Below, piece by piece: positions 1 to 4,679 of a DNA stretch of 5,329 nt. This DNA comes from an uncultured Clostridia bacterium (GTDB taxonomy: Bacteria > Bacillota > Clostridia > Oscillospirales > Oscillospiraceae): assembly GCA_947167725.1 (NCBI GenBank), contig CAMVJF010000130.1:1-5329 (forward strand). The letters are read 5' to 3'. Numbering within the stretch: position 1 is the stretch's first letter; every line of letters begins with the position of its first letter. Below the pieces are notes generated by a model. It searched no databases and had not been told where the DNA came from. It saw only the letters and a list, made by a program, of their open reading frames with translations. The translations under genes were made by a program, and so were the position numbers.

Positions 1-1740
1 CGGCGCAAGGCTTTCGATGCTGTTGCCGGAGATGTCGAGGATCTCAAGCGATTCGAGATACATCAGAGGCGTGGGATCCGAGATGCGGTTGTTGGCAAGC
101 CGCAGCTCTCGCAGCGGGCATTCCATCCACTGAAAAATATAAATATTCTCGATCCCGTTGGTGCCGAGGTCGAGCACCTCGAGCTTTTTGAAACGAATAA
201 GAGGTTGCAGATCGGTAATGCCGCGGCCGAAAAGCGAGAGTTCCTTGACGTTTTCCTTGAAGCTCTCTCCCCCTATGCTGATCGAATACAGCAGATCGGA
301 GTGCTGCACGTTGCAGCCGCGCAGCTGGCTTTTGAGCGTATCAACCGCTTCGCCGCTCAGCCCCGGATTGTCGTGGATTCGCAGAACATCCAGACTGCTC
401 ATCTCAGAAAGCTCGGGAAGCTTCTCGTCGGTAAGGCCGGTGGACTCGAGTCCGAGTTTGCGCAAGCTCGGAAGTCTCTTGATTCCCGAAAGATCTTCGA
501 TGGGATTGAAAGCCAAATAGAGTTCGCTGAGATTCGAAAGCGTGGCAAGAGGCGCTGTGCTTGAGATCCCGTTTCCTTCCGCGCTGATGTAACGAAGGGA
601 GCTGAGTCCCATCAGAGGACGCAGATCCGTGATCAGATTGTCATTGACGCACAGCCATTCAAGAGACGGGATATCCATAAGAGGAGTGAGATCGGAAACC
701 CTGTTGCCGGTGATACTCAGCTTCCTGAGTTTACTGCATACCGAGAGAGCCGAGAGATCGGAGATGCCCATGCCGCTCAGGTCAAGTTCTTCTGCGTCCG
801 TACGGAACGAGGCGCTTCCGAGCGTGACCTCGCTCACAGTCTCCAGCGCTGTCTCGCTGTGGATCGCGCAGGCCGGGAGAGCGGAAGAAAGCGCAGCAAG
901 CTGCTCGGATGTAATGCCAATACCGCGGATCGAAAGCATATCGAGCTGCTTCATCGAATACAGCGGCGAAAAATCTCTGATGGGATTATTATCAAGGTAC
1001 AGCGTTTTTAACTCGTGCAGATTCGTAAGCGGGACGAGATCAGAGATCGAGTTATCGGAAAGATCGAGGAACGTTAATCCGCCAAGCGCTGAAAGCGGCG
1101 TGATATTTGTCAGCGCATTGCCTGACAATGTGAGCGAGGAAAGAGAATAGAGCCTGACCACCTCGTCAAGAAGTCCGTCACCGAGTCCCGTTCCGCGAAT
1201 CGAGAGCGAATTCGTACCGCTCTCATACTGCTTTCCAGCAATTGTAATGAGAGATTCGCTCCTGCGCTCGTTGATCTTTTCCTTAACAGACGCAATTCGT
1301 GAAGAAATGACCGCGCTGCTCTTGTCCTGCTTATACATCGTCTCGAGATACTCGAGCGCCTTGGTGTAGTTTTCCTGCTTTTCGTAGCAGTCGACCATCA
1401 GCATCGCGCATTCTTCTGTCTCGGAAATCGATGATGCGCGCCGTAAATTGGCAAGCGCGCTGTCATAGTCGCCGTTATAGTAGCTCTGCAGCGCAACGCT
1501 GTAATAGTTGTTATAACTGCGCTGTTCGGCCGCGCCCTTCAGAATAAAGGCGGCAACGATGATCGTGGCGGCGGCGAGGGCCGTAAAGACGATATAAAGC
1601 GTCCGCTTCTGATTCTTTTTCTTTTTCAGTTCGAAGGCTCGCTGCAGAGCCGTCGCCGAGCTGTGCCGAGCCGTGGCCGAAACCGTCTCATGCTTGCCGG
1701 TGAAGGCCCTGGACGACGCCGTCCTTCCTGTCTCTTTCAT
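1..1740 (-). CDS. Membrane-anchored TPR and leucine-rich-repeat protein (partial, C-terminus off the left edge)
   Basis: A reading frame of 580 codons runs without a stop from the ATG at 1738-1740 to the window edge, so the C-terminus is missing. Residues 1-46 form a Ser/Thr-rich tail ending in a basic cluster (KKKKNQKR), and about 47-67 is one hydrophobic segment. The basic side suggests N-in, placing the rest outside the membrane (inference). Residues about 77-144 read as two TPR-like helical units (YYNGDYDSALANL; KQENYTKALEYLE). From about 165 onward there are some 16 internalin/SDS22-like leucine-rich repeats of 21-22 residues (for example LTFLDLSDNSISDLVPL), grouped in larger modules that begin near residues 165, 305 and 487. 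LRR ectodomains usually bind proteins or glycans; the ligand cannot be told. The start is supported by AGGTGA at 1745-1750. The gene lies 42 bp after a six-TM protein gene, probably in one operon. No enzymatic domain is seen. The fold calls are firm; the function is unknown. Confidence 0.88.
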   Translation of the reverse strand, partial: MKETGRTASSRAFTGKHETVSATARHSSATALQRAFELKKKKNQKRTLYIVFTALAAATIIVAAFILKGAAEQRSYNNYYSVALQSYYNGDYDSALANLRRASSISETEECAMLMVDCYEKQENYTKALEYLETMYKQDKSSAVISSRIASVKEKINERRSESLITIAGKQYESGTNSLSIRGTGLGDGLLDEVVRLYSLSSLTLSGNALTNITPLSALGGLTFLDLSDNSISDLVPLTNLHELKTLYLDNNPIRDFSPLYSMKQLDMLSIRGIGITSEQLAALSSALPACAIHSETALETVSEVTLGSASFRTDAEELDLSGMGISDLSALSVCSKLRKLSITGNRVSDLTPLMDIPSLEWLCVNDNLITDLRPLMGLSSLRYISAEGNGISSTAPLATLSNLSELYLAFNPIEDLSGIKRLPSLRKLGLESTGLTDEKLPELSEMSSLDVLRIHDNPGLSGEAVDTLKSQLRGCNVQHSDLLYSISIGGESFKENVKELSLFGRGITDLQPLIRFKKLEVLDLGTNGIENIYIFQWMECPLRELRLANNRISDPTPLMYLESLEILDISGNSIESLAP

Positions 1741-1782
1741 AGTGTCACCTGTTTGAAAAGGCTCAAATTCTATATCCGCTTA

Positions 1783-2571
1783 TTATTCCGCTTTCGGAAC
1801 GACCTCGGGTTCCGCGGAAGCATCTGAGGTTTTGACAGATTCAGCGGAATCATCGATTTGTGTGTGTTCGGCCGTGATCCCTTCATCCTCCGGAAAGCTC
1901 TCGACCGCAACTTCAGCGTGATCCGGGGCGTCTGTGCTCTCCGTTTCATTGACAGGAGCGGGCGGAATGACCTTCGGATCCTTGATCTTTGGCAGCTCGA
2001 CAGGATTGACGTCGAGCTTTCTGCGGCGGAAAGCAAGCGATGCGAACAAAAGCGCAAGAACAAAGCAGATCGAGGAGATCTGCACCATACCAGCCGCGAA
2101 ACTGATCGGCTCAACGCTGTTGCCAAAGCTCGGAACGGCGTGAAACGCGATCTGATAAACCAGGATCAGAACAAAAATGATCACATTGAGCCATTTTGTC
2201 CGAAACATACCGGCAAGCGTCGCGGTATAAATAAACGTAGCCGCAAAGGACATCACGATGCACACGATCATCTGCAGTCCGAAGCCGGCGCCAGAAGCAG
2301 AAAGGATGAAAAAGGCCGCGCCGCCCAGAACCGGCAGAATGGTTGTCCATAGGGCAATGCGTCCGAGGAGAAGCAGAAACAGCGAAAAGAGCAGCGCGCA
2401 ACCGATCGGCAGAAGAATCTGCGTAGCAAGCAGGAAAGAGTTGGACCAAAGGCTCATCGTACCCAGCAGCCTTGCCGCAACGGCAACCGCGAGTATCACT
2501 ACGGAGGCATGTGAAAAGAAACTGCCCTTTTCCACGTAAAAGCCGCGCGTCTGTTTTGATTCCTTTTCCAT
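1783..2571 (-). CDS. Six-TM integral membrane protein with acidic C-terminal tail, function unknown
   Basis: This is a 262-residue protein that I do not recognise as a named family. Hydrophobic segments lie at about 20-38, 46-69, 73-91, 97-119, 128-147 and 155-181, giving six predicted membrane helices. After the last helix the basic stretch RRRK (182-185) suggests that the C-terminus is cytoplasmic. Residues about 186-262 are a low-complexity tail rich in Pro, Glu, Asp, Ser and Ala, probably disordered. There is no transporter signature, catalytic motif or Cys pair. I chose the ATG at 2569-2571 because AGAAAGG (2582-2588) sits 10 nt upstream of it; a GTG three codons earlier (2578-2580) is possible but would leave only 1 nt of spacing. 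The gene ends in two stop codons (TAATAA), 42 bp before the LRR protein gene. It is the first gene after a strong promoter, so it may be a membrane partner of the LRR protein (inference only). Confidence 0.85.
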   Translation of the reverse strand: MEKESKQTRGFYVEKGSFFSHASVVILAVAVAARLLGTMSLWSNSFLLATQILLPIGCALLFSLFLLLLGRIALWTTILPVLGGAAFFILSASGAGFGLQMIVCIVMSFAATFIYTATLAGMFRTKWLNVIIFVLILVYQIAFHAVPSFGNSVEPISFAAGMVQISSICFVLALLFASLAFRRRKLDVNPVELPKIKDPKVIPPAPVNETESTDAPDHAEVAVESFPEDEGITAEHTQIDDSAESVKTSDASAEPEVVPKAE

Positions 2572-2581
2572 TTTGCTCACG

Positions 2582-2588
2582 CCTTTCT
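2582..2588 (-). promoter_or_regulatory. Ribosome binding site that decides the start of the six-TM gene
   Basis: On the minus strand this reads AGAAAGG. It is 10 nt from the ATG at 2571 but only 1 nt from the upstream in-frame GTG at 2580, so it favours the ATG. The match to a full AGGAGG is partial. Confidence 0.5.
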
Positions 2589-2618
2589 ATTTCCGGCCGT
2601 CATACGGCAGCGCTCCAA

Positions 2619-2643
2619 GTTGTCATAATTTTGTTGTCATAAT
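2619..2643. repeat. Tandem 11-bp direct repeat at the predicted transcription start
   Basis: GTTGTCATAAT occurs perfectly at 2619-2629 and again at 2633-2643, a 14-bp period with 3 bp between copies. On the transcribed strand it reads ATTATGACAAC. It lies immediately downstream of the -10 element at 2653-2658, spanning the expected +1 near 2646 and the start of the leader. The place is right for an operator of a regulator that binds direct repeats, but no regulator is encoded here and none can be named. Confidence 0.5.
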
Positions 2644-2652
2644 CCATTTAGC

Positions 2653-2681
2653 ATTATAGCACACGGATTTCAATTAATCTA
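2653..2681 (-). promoter_or_regulatory. Extended -10 promoter for the six-TM/LRR operon
   Basis: On the minus strand a perfect TATAAT (2653-2658) is preceded by TGC, giving an extended -10 (TGnTATAAT). Seventeen bases upstream lies TAGATT (2676-2681), a weak -35 with three of six consensus bases. The expected start of transcription is near 2646, giving a leader of about 75 nt. The A/T-rich sequence upstream (2683-2730) could help as an UP-like element. This is the best housekeeping-sigma promoter in the gap between the rubredoxin terminator and the six-TM gene. Confidence 0.7.
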
Positions 2682-2762
2682 CGCTTTTTTTATTTCTCCA
2701 TTTTTTCGTTAAAATGTAATATTTTTTGTCTCTCTCCCACCACTTACGGGAAAAAAGCGCCG

Positions 2763-2797
2763 AAAAAAGCAGACCGAAATCTTTCGGTCTGCTTTTA
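2763..2797 (-). terminator. Rho-independent terminator after the rubredoxin gene
   Basis: A near-perfect inverted repeat has its arms at about 2769-2779 and 2782-2792 (GCAGACCGAAA and complement). On the minus strand it is followed by six T residues (the complement of 2763-2768). It starts about 15 nt after the rubredoxin stop. The plus strand also has TTTT after the stem, so it could work in both directions, although no plus-strand gene reads into it. It separates the redox gene cluster from the six-TM/LRR operon. Confidence 0.92.
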
Positions 2798-2811
2798 TCG
2801 TTCTGACGGGA

Positions 2812-2946
2812 TTATTCCTCGGGGCTGAAATCTTCCTTGCCGACGCCGCAGAGCTCGCAGGCGAAATCATCGGGAAGGTCTTCCCATTTCACGCCCTGCT
2901 CGTCCTCGTCGTAAACCCAGCCGCATACGTTGCAGACATACTTCAT
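2812..2946 (-). CDS. Short-form rubredoxin
   Basis: This is a 44-residue one-iron electron carrier of the cytoplasm. The iron site is the two CxxC pairs C5-C8 and C30-C33, in typical surroundings (YVCNVCGWVYD; DFACELCGVGKEDF), with the usual aromatic residues Y3, W10, Y12, W21 and F28. Common rubredoxins have 52-54 residues. This one lacks about eight residues of the loop between the Cys pairs, as does the known short rubredoxin of Desulfovibrio desulfuricans. The start at 2946 is set by AAGGAGG at 2956-2962; an upstream in-frame extension to 3021 adds non-homologous residues and is unlikely. Rubredoxins pass electrons from NAD(P)H-rubredoxin reductases to rubrerythrins and flavodiiron proteins that reduce peroxide or oxygen. 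A reverse rubrerythrin gene lies about 1.1 kb upstream on the same strand, a plausible partner. A strong terminator follows the gene. Confidence 0.95.
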   Translation of the reverse strand: MKYVCNVCGWVYDEDEQGVKWEDLPDDFACELCGVGKEDFSPEE

Positions 2947-2955
2947 GATTGTAAT

Positions 2956-2962
2956 CCTCCTT
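2956..2962 (-). promoter_or_regulatory. Strong ribosome binding site that sets the rubredoxin start
   Basis: On the minus strand this is AAGGAGG, 9 nt before the ATG at 2946. It fixes the short 44-residue reading over the longer open frame that begins at 3021. Confidence 0.85.
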
Positions 2963-2976
2963 CGTATAAAAATACG
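2963..2976. repeat. Perfect inverted repeat next to the rubredoxin ribosome binding site
   Basis: CGTAT and ATACG flank four A residues (minus strand CGTAT-TTTT-ATACG). The repeat directly abuts the ribosome binding site. It might be half of an operator or a small leader hairpin, but a 5-bp arm can also arise by chance in A/T-rich sequence. Confidence 0.3.
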
Positions 2977-2991
2977 GGTTAATAATTGTAA
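2977..2991 (-). promoter_or_regulatory. Possible PerR-like operator upstream of rubredoxin (weak)
   Basis: The minus strand reads TTACAATTATTAACC. Against the Bacillus PerR box TTATAATnATTATAA it matches 10 of 14 defined positions, 6 of 7 in the left half and 4 of 7 in the right. It contains a TACAAT that could also be a -10 element, but there is no good -35 at 17 bp. PerR control of rubredoxin and rubrerythrin genes is known in clostridia; here it is only a suggestion, as A/T-rich leaders give such matches by chance. Confidence 0.25.
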
Positions 2992-3024
2992 TTCTCTGTT
3001 ATCTGTGGCGGGATCCAGCAATAC

Positions 3025-3255
3025 TCAAGGGGCATCCTCGGATTTTTCTTCCGGAGTCATGTCTTCATAATCATTCCCCAAGGTTTCGACCTTCCGAAAG
3101 CCGAAGAAGATCGCCGCGCCAAGCACGGCGCAGAGCAGCGCCCGTAAATTGGAAAAGCCGCTTGCGATCCACCAAACCGATCCAATTCCTCCGACGATCA
3201 CGCCGACGATGATGCAAAGATGAATAACGGTTTCCTGCAAATAACGAGGCGCCAT
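3025..3255 (-). CDS. Small two-TM membrane protein, function unknown
   Basis: This is a 76-residue protein with two hydrophobic segments at about 10-32 (ending VWWIASG) and 36-53 (ALLCAVLGAAIFFGF), joined by a very short turn and followed by a charged, acidic tail (54-76). That makes a helical hairpin with both ends on the same side, probably the cytoplasm. I do not recognise the family. I chose the ATG at 3253-3255 because AGAGGAG at 3264-3270 lies 8 nt upstream; the frame stays open to an ATG at 3303, but that start would have no comparable site and would add 16 unremarkable residues. The gene begins 57 bp after the zinc-ribbon/TPR gene and ends 78 bp before rubredoxin, all on one strand, so it is probably co-transcribed with them. 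Nothing in the sequence tells its job. Confidence 0.75.
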   Translation of the reverse strand: MAPRYLQETVIHLCIIVGVIVGGIGSVWWIASGFSNLRALLCAVLGAAIFFGFRKVETLGNDYEDMTPEEKSEDAP

Positions 3256-3263
3256 AGTCTCAA

Positions 3264-3270
3264 CTCCTCT
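3264..3270 (-). promoter_or_regulatory. Ribosome binding site that decides the start of the small two-TM gene
   Basis: On the minus strand this reads AGAGGAG, 8 nt before the ATG at 3255. It argues for the 76-residue product over a 92-residue reading from 3303. Confidence 0.75.
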
Positions 3271-3312
3271 TTTGGTTAAGCAAGACGCATATCGGCCATT
3301 CAAAATCCGGAC

Positions 3313-3969
3313 TTATTCAGAGTTATTTGAGACAGCGCCTTGCTCTGCCATGCGCTCCTGGTATCTCTGTAAATGATAGCCGTTGTCTATATACCCGTCC
3401 AGCCAGATGAAGTAAGGAATCGCTTCTTCATATCGCTTTGATTTATATAGCTCAACAGCTGACATGTAAACCTTAGCCTTAGAATCCCGATAATCCCCCA
3501 ATTTCTGGAAGGCTGCGGCAGACCTCCCGTATTCTCCGGTAGTGAAGTACTCAACCGCTTTGCAGTACTGCCTGAATCGAACCAGGGAAACCGCACTGAC
3601 CACTGTGAAAGAAAACAGCACAACCAACAGCAATGACAGGGCAATTGTCTTTCGACGTGCCATCTTTGCCTCAAAGCGGCGCTCTTCATCCTTCAGCCAC
3701 GCGGACTCTTCCTTCCATCGCATCTGGCCGAGCCGGGTACGACAGTCGATATACCTTTTATTCGTGTCCTTATATCCGCGTATGACGCAAAAAAGCTGCA
3801 ACGCCTGTTCAAGACTTTCTTCGGAATCCTCCAGCGCAAGCCGCGAGGCCTGTTCGTAGATATCCTTTTTTTCTATTGCCAGTTTAGTCTTACAGACCTT
3901 ACAAACGCTCTCCGGATCACCGGGCTTCCATTCGGTGCTGCCGCCGCAATTCTTACACGTTATTATCAT
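3313..3969 (-). CDS. Zinc-ribbon, single-TM, TPR-like repeat protein, function unknown
   Basis: This is a 218-residue protein with three visible parts. Residues 5-26 form a zinc ribbon (CKNC at 5-8, CKVC at 23-26), which in proteins of this style lies in the cytoplasm. One membrane helix spans about 108-130 after a basic stretch (ARRK). TPR-like units of about 34 residues share a core of the form A..F..L.GY.D: one near 38-77 (QALQLFCVIRGYKD) and two after the membrane at 134-169 and 170-203 (SAAAFQKLGDYRDS; EAIPYFIWLDGYIDN). If the N-terminus is inside, the first unit is cytoplasmic and the other two are extracytoplasmic. Such proteins are common but uncharacterised in Clostridia. The ATG at 3969 is needed to keep C5, yet no Shine-Dalgarno sequence precedes it. 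The gene follows rubrerythrin by 47 bp without a clear terminator. Confidence 0.85.
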   Translation of the reverse strand: MIITCKNCGGSTEWKPGDPESVCKVCKTKLAIEKKDIYEQASRLALEDSEESLEQALQLFCVIRGYKDTNKRYIDCRTRLGQMRWKEESAWLKDEERRFEAKMARRKTIALSLLLVVLFSFTVVSAVSLVRFRQYCKAVEYFTTGEYGRSAAAFQKLGDYRDSKAKVYMSAVELYKSKRYEEAIPYFIWLDGYIDNGYHLQRYQERMAEQGAVSNNSE

Positions 3970-4016
3970 ATTACAAATATTGAGAAAGCAGCTCTCGACG
4001 AATCAGATCACAGAGA

Positions 4017-4583
4017 TTATTTGAAGTACCTGTCCAGAAGGCCCTTAAGCGCTTTGCCGTGGCGGGCCTCGTCGCGGGCCATCTCATGGACGGTGTCGTG
4101 GATGGCGTCGAGGTTGTACTTCTTGGCGAGCTTTGCCAGCTCGAACTTACCGGCGGTGGCGCCGTTCTCGGCGTCGACACGCATCTGCAGGTTCTTCTTG
4201 TGGCTGTCGGTCAGCACTTCGCCCAGAAGCTCGGCAAACTTGGCGGCGTGCTCCGCCTCTTCCAGGCCGGCCTTCTTCCAGTACTCGCCGATCTCGGGAT
4301 AGCCCTCGCGCTCGGCCACGCGGGCCATGGCCAGGTACATGCCGACCTCGCTGCACTCGCCCTCAAAGTTGGAGCGCAGGCCCTTGATGATCTCTTCCTT
4401 TACTTCCTCGGGCACGTCCGCACCGAAGACCTTGCCGACGCCCAGCACATGCTCGGCGGCCCAGCTCAGCTCCTCGGCCTGCAGGGTGAAGCGCTCACCG
4501 GGGACCTTGCAGATGGGGCACTTCTCGGGGGGCGTATCGCCCTCATGGACATAACCGCATACGGGGCAAACCCATTTTTTCAT
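4017..4583 (-). CDS. rbr: Reverse rubrerythrin (N-terminal rubredoxin domain, C-terminal diiron domain)
   Basis: This 188-residue protein is a cytoplasmic peroxidase that reduces hydrogen peroxide, and in reverse rubrerythrins of Clostridium acetobutylicum also supports oxygen reduction, taking electrons from NAD(P)H through a rubredoxin system. The rubredoxin-type iron site comes first (C6, C9, C22, C25), opposite to classical rubrerythrin. The four-helix diiron domain follows from about residue 60: E76 in the GEC motif, E109 and H112 in EEAEH, E139 in AENGA, and E172 and H175 in DEARH, so the diiron ligands appear complete. The start is supported by AGGAGG at 4593-4598, 9 nt upstream. A promoter lies at 4635-4663. 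No PerR-like box was seen. Codon use is strongly G/C-ending (AAG, GAG, CTG), unlike the genes to its left. The rubredoxin gene at 2812 may encode its electron donor (inference). Confidence 0.96.
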   Translation of the reverse strand: MKKWVCPVCGYVHEGDTPPEKCPICKVPGERFTLQAEELSWAAEHVLGVGKVFGADVPEEVKEEIIKGLRSNFEGECSEVGMYLAMARVAEREGYPEIGEYWKKAGLEEAEHAAKFAELLGEVLTDSHKKNLQMRVDAENGATAGKFELAKLAKKYNLDAIHDTVHEMARDEARHGKALKGLLDRYFK

Positions 4584-4634
4584 GTTTATAACCCTCCTGT
4601 TGTAGATAGTAAGATGGGATCTTCGCTTGCCCCC

Positions 4635-4663
4635 AATGTACCAGAAAGCGCCCGTTTTGTAAA
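4635..4663 (-). promoter_or_regulatory. Promoter of the rubrerythrin gene
   Basis: On the minus strand TTTACA (4658-4663, five of six -35 consensus bases) and TACATT (4635-4640, four of six -10 bases) are spaced 17 bp apart, and TGG precedes the -10 as in extended -10 promoters. The expected start near 4628 gives a leader of about 45 nt with a good AGGAGG. It lies wholly in the 96-bp gap after spoIIP, so rubrerythrin can be expressed apart from sporulation. A small GCGG/CCGC palindrome at about 4664-4673 precedes it but is too short to call a terminator. Confidence 0.7.
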
Positions 4664-4679
4664 GCGGTCCCGCAAAAAT

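Noticed and set aside
158..1150. Several plus-strand open frames of 119-173 codons across the LRR gene
   Set aside because: They lie opposite a continuous LRR coding frame with clear repeat periodicity; their Ser/Arg/Leu-rich products mirror the repeat codons and show no domain.
1770..2580. Other open frames on both strands inside the six-TM gene
   Set aside because: They are shadows of the minus-strand gene: no ribosome binding sites of note, Arg/Ser-rich composition, and no hydrophobic pattern matching a real membrane protein.
2732..2752. Minus-strand GTGGTGGGAGAGAG resembling a MraZ-type binding repeat
   Set aside because: MraZ sites are several copies of a G-rich repeat at fixed spacing before mraZ; here there is one copy, no mraZ or division gene, and it lies well upstream of the promoter.
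2947..3021. N-terminal extension of rubredoxin to 69 residues
   Set aside because: The added residues are not rubredoxin-like and overlap the leader. The strong AAGGAGG at 2956-2962 points to the start at 2946.
3970..4016. Possible terminator between rubrerythrin and the zinc-ribbon gene
   Set aside because: The only hairpin is GAGA/TCTC around a 7-base loop with no T-tract, too weak to call.
4584..4634. PerR box in the rubrerythrin leader
   Set aside because: I looked because clostridial rubrerythrins are often under PerR, but found no A/T-rich palindrome resembling TTATAATnATTATAA.
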